A stretch of DNA of 64,000 nucleotides from Sedimentisphaerales bacterium (GTDB taxonomy: Bacteria > Planctomycetota > Phycisphaerae > Sedimentisphaerales > Anaerobacaceae): the NCBI GenBank assembly GCA_016930645.1, contig JAFGGH010000046.1, positions 1 to 64,000 of the forward strand. The letters run 5' to 3'. Of the stretch, positions 45,495 to 54,736 are shown one piece after another. Position 1 is the first letter of the stretch, and every line of letters begins with the position of its first letter. The position numbers and the translations under genes are program-made. The notes under the pieces were generated by a model, which saw only the letters and a program-made list of their open reading frames with translations, had not been told where the DNA came from and did no database searches.

Positions 45495-46715
45495 ATTAAA
45501 GTAGCTTTTATAGTAAATGTCTTCCCAAAACTGTCTGAGACCTTCATTCTCAACCAGATTACTGGTTTAATAGACAGAGGAAATGAAGTTGAGATTTTTT
45601 CTCATCAAAAAGGCGATACTACAAAAACACATCCTGATATAGAGAAATATAAACTTCTTGAAAAGACACATTACAGATTGCTTGTTCCTAGGAATATTAT
45701 TCTGCGGTATTTGAAAGGTTTTTGTTTATCATTCGTATTGTTATTTAGAAATCCGAATGTACTTTTTAAAAGTTTGGATTTCTTAAAATTCGGCAAAAAA
45801 GTTTTTACGCTTAGGCTGCTCTATGATGCCGTTTCGTATCTTGATTTAAAGAATTTTGACATAATCAAATGTCATTTTGGCCCTAATGGTGTCTTCGCTG
45901 CAAGGTTAAGCGAGCTTGGTATTATCAGGGGCAAGCTGGTAACTATGTTTCATGGTTATGATATAAGGCGGGGGATGGAAAGCAGCGGAAAGATTTACAA
46001 AGAGCTTTTTAATAAAGGTGATTGTTTTTTAGCAATTTCTGATTTCAGCTATCGAAGTCTGATAGATTTTGGTGCTGACGCCGGGAAAATAAAAGTCCAC
46101 CCCGTTGGAATAGATTTGGATAACTTTTCCTTTCGCTGGAACGGTTCAAAGGTTGATACTTCAAAGATTATTATCCTGACAGTTGCTCGATTAGTCGAAG
46201 AGAAAGGCTTAAAGTACGGCATCGAAGCATTAAGTATTCTGTTGAAAAGCAAGCCGGATTTGAAACTGGAGTATCGTATAATTGGTGACGGCCCGCTGCG
46301 AGGACAATTGGAGGAATTAGTCGGCGAGCTTGGATTATGTAATATTGTTTCTTTTCTTGGTTCAATGAATCGAAAAGAGGTAGCGGAACATTTGAATAAT
46401 GCGCATATTTTTCTGCTGCCGAGTGTTGCCGAAATCCTGCCGGTGTCACTGATAGAAGCCCAGGCAGCCGGTTTGCCTGCTGTAGCCACATCTATAGGTA
46501 GTGTCGGAGAAATTATCTCAGACGGCAAAACGGGTTTTATTGTTCCCGCAAGAGAACCGTATGCTGTTGCCGAAAAGCTCCTTTATCTGATTGAGCATAA
46601 AGAACTGTGGCCTGAAATGGGGCGCCTGGCGCGTCGGCATATCGAGTCAAAATACGACATAAATAAGCTGAATGACAGATTAGTTAATATTTACCAGGAA
46701 ATACTCACTAAATAA
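45495..46715 (+). CDS. Glycosyltransferase family 4, probable ATT start
   Basis: A 406-residue GT-B enzyme. The frame is open from 45483, and KVAFIVNVFPKLSETFILNQ is the classic N-terminus of colanic-acid-type GT4 enzymes, yet the first ATG (45678) lies after it. Directly before it, ATAGGA is followed 5 nt later by ATT (45495), giving M-K-V-A-F. Initiation at ATT, or a small sequence error, is therefore inferred. The donor domain has TVARLVEEKGLKYGIEAL and EILPVSLIEAQAAGLPAV (E-x7-E). It follows the deacetylase-like gene by 17 nt. Confidence 0.8.
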   Translation: MKVAFIVNVFPKLSETFILNQITGLIDRGNEVEIFSHQKGDTTKTHPDIEKYKLLEKTHYRLLVPRNIILRYLKGFCLSFVLLFRNPNVLFKSLDFLKFGKKVFTLRLLYDAVSYLDLKNFDIIKCHFGPNGVFAARLSELGIIRGKLVTMFHGYDIRRGMESSGKIYKELFNKGDCFLAISDFSYRSLIDFGADAGKIKVHPVGIDLDNFSFRWNGSKVDTSKIIILTVARLVEEKGLKYGIEALSILLKSKPDLKLEYRIIGDGPLRGQLEELVGELGLCNIVSFLGSMNRKEVAEHLNNAHIFLLPSVAEILPVSLIEAQAAGLPAVATSIGSVGEIISDGKTGFIVPAREPYAVAEKLLYLIEHKELWPEMGRLARRHIESKYDINKLNDRLVNIYQEILTK

Positions 46716-46736
46716 ACCGTTTATCAAAGGTAAAAA

Positions 46737-47720
46737 ATGCCTACCAGACGTAATGACCTTGATATTTCTGTTCTTATTTCCACATACAACAGAGCCGAAA
46801 GTCTCCATAGAACACTCGAAAGCTTCATGGGTTTGAACATAAATGGTTTCTCGGCTGAGTTTGTTGTAGTTGATAACAACGGTGCTGATAACACCAGGCA
46901 GGTGGTTGAGTATTACAGCGACAAATTGCCCATACATTATATATTTGAAGCAAATCCCGGAAAGAATTGTGCATTAAACACAGCCATTAAAAGCATTCCC
47001 CTTGGCAGGATAATTGTTTTTACCGATGATGATGTCGAACCTCAGCAGGACTGGTTGGATTCGGTAGTTCGTATTACGGATAGATACTCTGATTATAGTT
47101 TGTTTGGAGGAAAGGTTTATAATATCTGGCCGTCTCGAGATATTCCCGAATGGGTGCAAAAAGTGGCAGAGCTGGGCATTGCTATTTTTCCAATTCTTGA
47201 TTTAGGCAAAAGAGAGAAACCTTTCCCACCCCGAAGATTCCCGGCAGGCCCTAACTTCTGGATGCGCTATGAAATATTTGAAAATGGTCGAAGCTTTGAT
47301 GAGCACTTCGGACCGCGTCCAAAGAGTAGAATATTTGGCAGTGAAACATCGTTCGCAAAGAAAATATTGGAAGAAGGTCACCGAATTTTATATTCACCTG
47401 ACTCGGTTGTAGGGCATCGGATTCAGCCTGAAGTTATAACTTACAAGGGTTTGAAAGAAAGGGCCTGTAGAGCCGGACGCACAATTCCGAATATGTGGGG
47501 TCTAAAGCCAAAAAAGCTCTATGAAAATCACAGACTCATCTGGTGGCTCTGGAGATTAACAGCTCTTGTAAAACGATATTGTGCTTATGTGGCAGCTCAT
47601 TTGAGACTGTCAAAGGAAGACAGGCGCATACGTACCCTGATAGCACTGAAAGGCATTGCTTATAACATCGAGTCTATGAAGATAGCCAGCAGAAATACGA
47701 GGAAAAAGCAAACGGGATGA
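46737..47720 (+). CDS. Glycosyltransferase family 2
   Basis: A 327-residue GT-A enzyme. DISVLISTYNRAESLHRTL opens the nucleotide-binding fold, ANPGKNCALNTAI follows, and IVFTDDDVEP carries the metal-binding DDD motif (about 96-98). The later FGPRPKSRIFGSETSFAKKI region matches the ED/acceptor loop. No membrane segment. Good ribosome binding site AAAGGT. Ends in an ATGA overlap with the fusion protein that follows. Confidence 0.9.
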   Translation: MPTRRNDLDISVLISTYNRAESLHRTLESFMGLNINGFSAEFVVVDNNGADNTRQVVEYYSDKLPIHYIFEANPGKNCALNTAIKSIPLGRIIVFTDDDVEPQQDWLDSVVRITDRYSDYSLFGGKVYNIWPSRDIPEWVQKVAELGIAIFPILDLGKREKPFPPRRFPAGPNFWMRYEIFENGRSFDEHFGPRPKSRIFGSETSFAKKILEEGHRILYSPDSVVGHRIQPEVITYKGLKERACRAGRTIPNMWGLKPKKLYENHRLIWWLWRLTALVKRYCAYVAAHLRLSKEDRRIRTLIALKGIAYNIESMKIASRNTRKKQTG

Positions 47721-50413
47721 AAATACTGATTGCCATAGCCAACCACGGCACCAAGAATCAAAAGTATGTTGAAAAGGTGATTGCCGAATACAGGTCATTG
47801 CCTTATCAAACCGATATTATTGTAATATCTAATATCCAGAAAAACTTTGGCCCGGATATTAAGGTCGAAGTTCAGCAACCGCCGAAAGGCCTCTGGTCTT
47901 TGCCTTTTCTTCACAGAAAAATTTTGGCTGACAATCTGAATAATTATGATTTGTTCATTTACTCCGAAGACGACACGCTGATAGAAAAGAAGAATATTGA
48001 CGCTTTTCTGAAGATTTCAGAAGTTCTGCCGAAAGATAAAATCGCCGGTTTTTTAAGATATGAATGTGATGACCAGGGGAATAAATATTGTTGTACGATT
48101 CATTCGCATTTTCACTGGATTGCCGGTTCGGTATGCAGCTATGACCGATACAAATTTGCAAAGCTGACCAATGCACACTCCGCCGCTTATATGCTAACCA
48201 GAGAACAGTTGGCAAAGGCTATAGAGTCAGGTGGTTATCTTGTAGAGCCTCACGAAGGGCGCTATGATATGCTTTGTTCGGCAGCAACCGACCCATATAC
48301 GCAATGTGGTTTTGAAAAAGTAATCTGTATATCCGATATTGATGATTTTATGCTGCATCATCTGCCTAATCATTATATAGGTAACCTCGGACTTGATTAC
48401 AAAGAATTACAGGTACAACTGAAAGCTCTGTTTTGTGATAACAGTGTAAAAAATAAAAATTCAGAATTATTTCCGACTGTTACTAAACTCAATAAACAGT
48501 GGTGGGATAAGCTTTATTACAGCAAATGCAGAGGCGACTTGTTTGATTTGATTCCGTCAGCCTGTAAAAGTGTTTTATCTGTCGGTTGCGGCTGGGGTTT
48601 GACGGAGGCAGAACTTATTAAAAGAGGATTTAACGCTGCCGCAATCCCGCTTGATGCCGTTGTTGCAGAATCAGCTAAGATGAGGGGGATTGAGGTTTTA
48701 AGCCCTGATTTTGAAGATGCTAAAAAAGAATTAGGCCAAAGAAAATTTGATTGTATTTTATTGACGGATGTCTTGGCTCATCTGCCCGAGCCGGGTAGAT
48801 TCCTCGAAGAATATTCGGGTTTTTTATCCGACGATGGATGTATGTTAATCACTTCGCCTAATTTTAAATTTTTAAGATACAATCGTGAGATTAATAACAG
48901 AACGGCAGATAAATCATTTGATAAAACAAGCATACATCTAACCACTAAACAAATAATAATGGAATGGGTTAAAAAAGGCGGATTAAACCTTACAGAAATG
49001 AGATATAACTTCAACAGACGTTTTAACAAGATTTCAAAATTGTCTTTTGGGCTGATGAATCAGTATTTGGGACGTGAGATTATCCTTTTAGCCAAAAGCC
49101 GACAGAAGCAAATAAAAGTATGCATGCTTGGAGCTTCTTTTGAAACGGGCAATCTGGGCGTAAGCGCATTAGCCGAATCGAGTATAAAATGTATTCTGAA
49201 CCGCTGGCCTGATGCTCAAATTACTCTGCTGGAAGGGGCGACTGATTCTAATAGTTTTTCGCTTAGCATTTCCGGCGGAGATATTAAAATGAACGTTTTT
49301 ACTATCAGGTTTTGCAAAAATATTTTTGTCCGGCACCATTTTTTAAAATTAGCCTTTTACGCATTGCTGGCAAAATTGAGCCTGTCCAAGAAATTCAGAG
49401 AAAAAATTATTTCAAAAGACCAATGTCTTAAACATATATCTGAATCGGATTATGTTATTGATATAAATGCCGGAGACAGCTTCAGTGATTTATACGGTAA
49501 ACGAAGGTTTCTTCTTGGATTTCTGCGAAAGTGGCTTGTCCTGATAATGGGCAAAAAGCTGGTATTTCTGCCGCAGACCTATGGACCTTTCAGAAGTGCG
49601 ATTACCGCTTTTTTGGCTAAATGGCTGGTAAAACATTCTGCCGCCGCATACGCCAGGGACAAGGCCGGTTTTAATTATCTGACGGAACTTTTGGGCGCAA
49701 ATGAAAACGGCCATAAAGTTCGGCTGCTACCTGATATAGCTTTTATCTTAGATGCCCATAGACCTGATAATCTCGAAAGAGATTTTCCTGCTCTATTAAA
49801 AACAGACAATCGGCCGGTTGTCGGACTTAATATAAGCGGATTGCTTTATCGCGGCGGATATAATGAATCAAATATGTTCGGCCTTAGGGCAGATTATAAG
49901 AAACTCGTTGAAGGAATAATTAAATTATTGGTGGAAGATTGCCGGGCACAGATTATTTTGGTTCCGCACGTATTTCCGCCTCCCCGATTTGAGATTGAAA
50001 GCGACCTTTCGGCGTGTATGGATTTATGCAGGTCGATTGATAAAAAGTATTTAAAGAATATCTTTCTCGTAAGAAAGCGATACAGTCATAATGAAATGAA
50101 GTACATAATCGGTCGGTGTGACTTTTTTGTCGGTGCAAGAATGCATTCCTGTATTGCTGCTATATCCCAAAGCATTCCGACGATCGGCCTTGCGTATAGT
50201 GACAAATTTTCAGGTATTTTTGAGAACGTTGGATTAGAAGAGAATGTTATTGAAATGCGAAGTGCCGCAAATGATGAGATACTTCGGAAAATAAAAGAGG
50301 GATTCAATTCGCGCGATGAAATCAGTGAAAAACTTAAGGTAACAATTCCGAAAATTAAGAAAGATGTATTAAGTCTGGACTTTAATGCTTGCTCAAACGT
50401 TATGGTTTTCTGA
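47717..50413 (+). CDS. Three-domain fusion: GT-A-like transferase, methyltransferase, polysaccharide pyruvyl transferase
   Basis: An 898-residue protein. Residues 1-250 resemble a GT-A glycosyltransferase, with an acidic YSEDDTLI at 82-89. Residues about 280-430 are a class I methyltransferase (VLSVGCGWG near 284, DCILLTDVLAHLPEPGRFLEEY). Residues about 467-898 are a pyruvyl transferase: MLGASFETGNLGVSALAES, DINAGDSFSDLYG and the C-terminal GARMHSCIAAISQ. It could add a sugar, methylate it and attach a pyruvate ketal in sequence. No stop or frame disturbance separates the parts. Confidence 0.75.
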   Translation: MKILIAIANHGTKNQKYVEKVIAEYRSLPYQTDIIVISNIQKNFGPDIKVEVQQPPKGLWSLPFLHRKILADNLNNYDLFIYSEDDTLIEKKNIDAFLKISEVLPKDKIAGFLRYECDDQGNKYCCTIHSHFHWIAGSVCSYDRYKFAKLTNAHSAAYMLTREQLAKAIESGGYLVEPHEGRYDMLCSAATDPYTQCGFEKVICISDIDDFMLHHLPNHYIGNLGLDYKELQVQLKALFCDNSVKNKNSELFPTVTKLNKQWWDKLYYSKCRGDLFDLIPSACKSVLSVGCGWGLTEAELIKRGFNAAAIPLDAVVAESAKMRGIEVLSPDFEDAKKELGQRKFDCILLTDVLAHLPEPGRFLEEYSGFLSDDGCMLITSPNFKFLRYNREINNRTADKSFDKTSIHLTTKQIIMEWVKKGGLNLTEMRYNFNRRFNKISKLSFGLMNQYLGREIILLAKSRQKQIKVCMLGASFETGNLGVSALAESSIKCILNRWPDAQITLLEGATDSNSFSLSISGGDIKMNVFTIRFCKNIFVRHHFLKLAFYALLAKLSLSKKFREKIISKDQCLKHISESDYVIDINAGDSFSDLYGKRRFLLGFLRKWLVLIMGKKLVFLPQTYGPFRSAITAFLAKWLVKHSAAAYARDKAGFNYLTELLGANENGHKVRLLPDIAFILDAHRPDNLERDFPALLKTDNRPVVGLNISGLLYRGGYNESNMFGLRADYKKLVEGIIKLLVEDCRAQIILVPHVFPPPRFEIESDLSACMDLCRSIDKKYLKNIFLVRKRYSHNEMKYIIGRCDFFVGARMHSCIAAISQSIPTIGLAYSDKFSGIFENVGLEENVIEMRSAANDEILRKIKEGFNSRDEISEKLKVTIPKIKKDVLSLDFNACSNVMVF

Positions 50414-51573
50414 TATATTTTTTGCTAAGGAAAGATTCAATTAAAACAATTAATGTGCTTATTCCCGATGGAGGTGATTGGGAAACGGTCAAGATACTAC
50501 GTTGCCTTAACCGCGGGCCTGTCAAAGCTCATATCCTGTCACAGAGCAGAGCAGCATTTGCCAGGTTTTCACGTTTGTGTATAAGCTGCCATTGTTATAA
50601 AAGCGATGATGAGAATCAGCGGCTTCAAACATTGATAAAAATTGTCAGAGATTTGGCTATTGATGTTGTTTTGCCGGTGACTGAGAAGGGAACAGAATTT
50701 GTTGTACGTAATCATTCTGCAGTTTCTGAAGTTACCAATCTGCCTTTGCTTCCCCGATATGATAAGCTGAATCTGGCAGGCGAGAAATGGGAATTCTACT
50801 GCTATATAAAAAAGCTGGACCTGCCTGTTGCTTCAACAGTGCTTATTTCTAAGCTTGGAAAATCTTCGGAACTTGATATCCTGAAATATCCGGCTTTGTT
50901 AAAGCCCACCAAATCCAGTGGTGGACACGGTATTATAAAAATGAATAGTTGTGCTGATATTGATAAATGGTTTGACCGTTGGACGGCTTCAACAAATTCA
51001 AAAAAGTACATCCTTCAAGACTATATTCCTGGCATTGATTATTGTCTGAGTGTTATCTGCAAAAAAGGTGAAATTCTTGCATATACCTTGCAAAAGGACC
51101 TTGAATCGGTATCTGGTTATTTTGGTCCGCAGAGAGTGATGGAATTTGTGCAAGATGAAAAGATTCTTGCTTTAGGCGGCAGGCTTATGTCAGCAATGGA
51201 GTGGGAGGGAATTGCCTGTATCGATTTTCGTATTGATGAGCGTGACAATGAGCCTAAACTTATCGAGGTAAATCCGCGATTCGGACAGGCTGTGCTCGGT
51301 TCTTTGCTGGCGGGAGTGAATTTCCCTCTGATTGCTTGTCTTGATGCCGTTGGCGAAAGCTGTCCGACAACGGAATATCGAAACATAAAGTATGCTCATC
51401 CTCAGGCATATATGAAGACGCTTATCAGGCGTGTTTGCGGGAGAAATCCCTGTGTGCCTGTTCACTATAAGCAAAGCGGATTATACTTTGCCCTGGGTGA
51501 TCCGCTTCCGGAAATGGTCGATATATTTAGAAAGTTCAAAAGCAGGTTTGGGGGGAAAAACGCTAAAACTTAA
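50389..51573 (+). CDS. ATP-grasp enzyme
   Basis: A protein of up to 394 residues of the carbamoyl-phosphate-synthase-like ATP-grasp fold. The pre-ATP domain holds NVLIPDGGDWETVKILRCL; the ATP-grasp domain has YPALLKPTKSSGGHGI (about 165-180), ILQDYIPG and the metal-binding LIEVNPRFGQ (about 293-302). Such enzymes join a carboxylate to an amine. The start is unclear: TTG at 50389 overlaps the previous gene by 25 nt, while AAGGAAAG at 50428-50435 would better serve ATT at 50440. Predicted to amidate or aminoacylate a sugar acid in the EPS, which is inference. Confidence 0.75.
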   Translation: MLKRYGFLIYFLLRKDSIKTINVLIPDGGDWETVKILRCLNRGPVKAHILSQSRAAFARFSRLCISCHCYKSDDENQRLQTLIKIVRDLAIDVVLPVTEKGTEFVVRNHSAVSEVTNLPLLPRYDKLNLAGEKWEFYCYIKKLDLPVASTVLISKLGKSSELDILKYPALLKPTKSSGGHGIIKMNSCADIDKWFDRWTASTNSKKYILQDYIPGIDYCLSVICKKGEILAYTLQKDLESVSGYFGPQRVMEFVQDEKILALGGRLMSAMEWEGIACIDFRIDERDNEPKLIEVNPRFGQAVLGSLLAGVNFPLIACLDAVGESCPTTEYRNIKYAHPQAYMKTLIRRVCGRNPCVPVHYKQSGLYFALGDPLPEMVDIFRKFKSRFGGKNAKT

Positions 51574-52219
51574 TTCTAACAGCTTTGTTGAGATACCGCA
51601 TTTACTTGGCAGACTGATACTTCGGCGGGCTGTTGAGAATGATATAGAATCACTTATTGGAATATGCCGAACAAGTTTTCCAGATGTTCTGAAACGGCGT
51701 AAGAGAGCATGGTGGGAATATATTATCAAAGTTGATTTTTGTGAGGTATGGGTTTGTGAACTGGATTCGAAATTGATTGGTGTTGCGCAGTTAATCACAG
51801 ATCAGAATCTGGAAAATGATAAAAATCAGAAAATATGTTTTTCAAGAACTTCGTATTTACAGCATTTTATATGTCACCCAAAAATTCTTGTTGAAAAAAT
51901 TTATGAGAAACTCTCTGCTGTGTTAGTCAAAGATACTTTTTACAAAGAGCGGGATGAGTTACAAGCGATGGGAAAAAAGCCTTTATGGATTAAAGCTGTG
52001 GCTTTGCTGCCGAATATGCGCAGCAATGGTATTGGCACCGCCATATTGGGTTTCTGCCAACAAAGGGCGTTAGAACTTAGATGCGATTGTATCAAATTGA
52101 TAGTAAAAAAGAGTAACAAACGGGGCCTGTGCCTTTATGAAAGACTCGGTTTTATAAAAACAAGCAGTGATGCGAATTATTATACGTACACCAAATCCCT
52201 GAAAAATGAAGTTTGTTAA
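51548..52219 (+). CDS. GNAT-family N-acetyltransferase
   Basis: About 223 residues. LGRLILRRAVENDIESLIGICRTSF is a typical GNAT opening, and LPNMRSNGIGTAILGFCQQRALELRCDCIKL contains the acetyl-CoA loop (R-S-N-G-I-G) followed by VKKSNKRGLCLYERLGFI. The 5' end lies in the 3' end of the ATP-grasp gene; TTG at 51548 is the most plausible start, after AGCAGG, but this is uncertain. Likely acylates an amino sugar or amino acid group of the polysaccharide. Confidence 0.7.
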   Translation: MGGKTLKLNSNSFVEIPHLLGRLILRRAVENDIESLIGICRTSFPDVLKRRKRAWWEYIIKVDFCEVWVCELDSKLIGVAQLITDQNLENDKNQKICFSRTSYLQHFICHPKILVEKIYEKLSAVLVKDTFYKERDELQAMGKKPLWIKAVALLPNMRSNGIGTAILGFCQQRALELRCDCIKLIVKKSNKRGLCLYERLGFIKTSSDANYYTYTKSLKNEVC

Positions 52220-53429
52220 TATTGACAATATTGTTAAGTCCGGACTTTGCGTTGGTTGTGGTGCTTGCGCGGCTGTATGTCCTTTAAGAGCAATCGTGCT
52301 TAGGGAAAAGGCGAATGCCGGGATACAACCGTCAATTGACTTTGGTGTATGTAACAATTGCCGATTATGCGTGGAAGTTTGTCCCGGTGTTGGCGCATCG
52401 CATAATCATTCAAATAATGGGTATATTCCGGAGCTGATAAAATCCTGGGGGCCAGTCATTGAAGTTTGGCAAGGCTTCGCAAAGGATGACGAAATACGTT
52501 TTGCTGGCTCGTCAGGAGGTGTAGTAACGGCATTGGCTTTATTTGCTCTTAAAGAACAGAATATAAGTGGAGTTTTGCATACCGCTGCAAGTTGTGATTC
52601 TCCGCTTAAAAATGTACCGGTATTCAGCAGAACAAGGGAAGAATTATTGTTGGCATCCGGTTCGCGATATTCACCAGCAGCACCTTGTGAAAAAATTGGA
52701 TTGATTCAGGAGGCTGACAGCGGTTGTGTCTTTATTGGTAAGTCCTGTGATATTCAGGCGGTTGAAAAACTAAAAGCCGTGAGAAAAGGTTTATCGGATA
52801 AAATTAAACTATCTATTGGAATCTTTTGCGCTGGAACGCCGACAACAAGGGGCACAATAGAGTTGCTCAACAATATGGAAGTACAGGCCGAAGATGTAAG
52901 CAGTATCAGATATCGTGGTAACGGCTGGCCTGGAAAAACCACCGTTAAAATAAATAGCGAAAAAAATACAGTTAAGCAGCTTGACTATAAAAAGGCTTGG
53001 GGCTCTGTTCTTGCAAACCATATTCAATCAAGATGCCTTTTGTGCCCCGACACAACGGCGGAGTTCGCCGATATTTCCTGCGGTGACGCCTGGCATGTGA
53101 AAAGAGATTCACAAAATCCAGGGTGTTCGTTGATACTGGTCAGAACAGAAGCAGGATGTCATTTTCTTCATCAGGCTGTTAAAGCCGGTTATCTTGAGGT
53201 TACAAAAGTTGAACCTTCTGTTTTAGCCCAGTCACAAAAACCGCTGCTCATTAAAAGAGCGACAATATGGGGCCGGCTGTCAGCGCTGATTTTGCTGGGT
53301 AAGCCCGCACCACGATATTCAGGATTTCATTTATTTGCAAACTGGATTAAGCTCCCTGTTACAAAAAAGATAAAAACGTTTTTAGCAATGATACGCCGAC
53401 AAGTATCCACCAAAAGGAATAATAAGTGA
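52206..53429 (+). CDS. Coenzyme F420 hydrogenase/dehydrogenase beta-subunit-like iron-sulfur protein
   Basis: A 407-residue protein with two N-terminal [4Fe-4S] motifs (CVGCGACAAVCP at 15-26 and CNNCRLCVEVCP at about 56-67), then the FrhB N-terminal segment (AGSSGGVVTALALFAL) and C-terminal domain with CLLCPDTTAEFADISCGDAW. Relatives without F420 biosynthesis are common in polysaccharide loci, often near pyruvyl transferases, and probably use flavin. It overlaps the acetyltransferase by 14 nt and the next gene by a GTGA. Confidence 0.85.
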   Translation: MKFVNIDNIVKSGLCVGCGACAAVCPLRAIVLREKANAGIQPSIDFGVCNNCRLCVEVCPGVGASHNHSNNGYIPELIKSWGPVIEVWQGFAKDDEIRFAGSSGGVVTALALFALKEQNISGVLHTAASCDSPLKNVPVFSRTREELLLASGSRYSPAAPCEKIGLIQEADSGCVFIGKSCDIQAVEKLKAVRKGLSDKIKLSIGIFCAGTPTTRGTIELLNNMEVQAEDVSSIRYRGNGWPGKTTVKINSEKNTVKQLDYKKAWGSVLANHIQSRCLLCPDTTAEFADISCGDAWHVKRDSQNPGCSLILVRTEAGCHFLHQAVKAGYLEVTKVEPSVLAQSQKPLLIKRATIWGRLSALILLGKPAPRYSGFHLFANWIKLPVTKKIKTFLAMIRRQVSTKRNNK

Positions 53430-54736
53430 CAATTACAACACCAACCCTTATAGTAACATTGGTACTGGTGGTCCTGACTTTTGTGCTGCCACGCAAGCAT
53501 ATTATAAGCACTTTCGCTGTCGCGGCGGTTTTTATTCCGGTTGACCAGCGGATACTGGTAGGTGGTCTGGATTTCCCTGTTTTGAGAATTCTGATTCTCG
53601 TGGCCTTTTTACGGATTCTCGCAAGCGGTGAAAAACTCTCTATCAGTTGGAACAGACTTGATAAGGTTCTGGCGGCCTGGGCCTTATGCGGAGCGATAGT
53701 ATATATAATCAAATGGAGAAACAGCGCTGCGGTGATTAATAGACTCGGTTTCCTCTATGAAGTATTGGGTTTCTACTGGATTTGCAGACATAGTATCCGT
53801 TCATTCGAGGATATTAAGGCTGTTATAAAAGGCTTTGCCCTGTGTTCACTTATTCTTGTGCCGTTTGTTTTTGTGGAGTGGACTACCGGTAAAAATGCCT
53901 TTGTGATTTTCGGCAGGACCTGGACAAGCTTCCGCGAAGGGGCTTACAGGTGCCAGGCGGCTTTTCCACATTCGATCATGTTTGGAGTCTTCTGGGCTAC
54001 GTTGAATCCGATGTTTATTGCCCTTGCGATAGCAGAAAAGAATAAATCTCTGCCTGTTGCTGCGGTTATAGCTTCGGCCTTTATGGTATGGGCTTCTTCG
54101 TCAAGCACTCCTGTCGGTGCACTTTTGGCTATCTTGCTTTTATTTTTCTTCTTTCAGTTAAGGCAATATGGCAGATACGCGGCGCTGGGATTACTGGGGC
54201 TGGCGACCGCATTGCATTTAATGATGGAAGCTCCTGTCTGGCACTTATTGGCCAGAATCCGGCTTATTGGCGGTTCGACCGGTTATCACAGGTTCAAGCT
54301 CATCGACGAAACAATTAAGAACTTCAATGATTGGTGGCTGGTAGGAGCAGGTGACACTAATGCATGGTCACGCGCACACCATTTATTTGATATTACCAAC
54401 CAGTATTGCCTCGAAGCTATCCGAGGTGGATTATGGACTTTGATATTGTTTGTGCTTTTGTTGATTATGACGGTAAGAACTGTTGCCGGGTATTCAATGC
54501 AGAATATTAGCCGCGGCCATCAGTGGATTGCATGGGGGATTTGCGCCGCTATCATAGGCCATTGTATTTCATTTATCGGCGTTTCCTATTTTGGTCAGAT
54601 GCGGGTTATCCTGTTTTTAACGTTTGCTCTGACAGGCACTATATACGATATGTCAAAAGCTCCTGCACCGGTTATCAAAATTGTCCGAAAAAGAAAAATC
54701 CCAAGCCGAATGCTTAGTGTGAATCAAGCTAAATAA
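53426..54736 (+). CDS. O-antigen polymerase/ligase-like membrane protein (Wzy/WaaL type)
   Basis: A 436-residue polytopic protein with about ten to eleven hydrophobic helices and GTG start. A large periplasmic loop near the C-terminus contains WWLVGAGDTNAWSRAHHLFDITNQYCLEAIRGG, the pattern typical of Wzy/O-antigen ligases (G-x-G...H..N.YL...G). Predicted to polymerise lipid-linked repeat units in the periplasm; the only polymerase candidate in the locus. It shares one base with the next start codon. Confidence 0.8.
   Translation: MTITTPTLIVTLVLVVLTFVLPRKHIISTFAVAAVFIPVDQRILVGGLDFPVLRILILVAFLRILASGEKLSISWNRLDKVLAAWALCGAIVYIIKWRNSAAVINRLGFLYEVLGFYWICRHSIRSFEDIKAVIKGFALCSLILVPFVFVEWTTGKNAFVIFGRTWTSFREGAYRCQAAFPHSIMFGVFWATLNPMFIALAIAEKNKSLPVAAVIASAFMVWASSSSTPVGALLAILLLFFFFQLRQYGRYAALGLLGLATALHLMMEAPVWHLLARIRLIGGSTGYHRFKLIDETIKNFNDWWLVGAGDTNAWSRAHHLFDITNQYCLEAIRGGLWTLILFVLLLIMTVRTVAGYSMQNISRGHQWIAWGICAAIIGHCISFIGVSYFGQMRVILFLTFALTGTIYDMSKAPAPVIKIVRKRKIPSRMLSVNQAK

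Noticed and set aside
45678-46715. GT4 gene starting at its first ATG (345 residues)
   Set aside because: This would delete the conserved N-terminal acceptor loop that is plainly encoded upstream in the same open frame.
51431-51547. ATG at 51431 as start of the GNAT gene
   Set aside because: It would overlap the ATP-grasp gene by 143 nt, and the added residues are an out-of-frame reading of that gene with no GNAT similarity.
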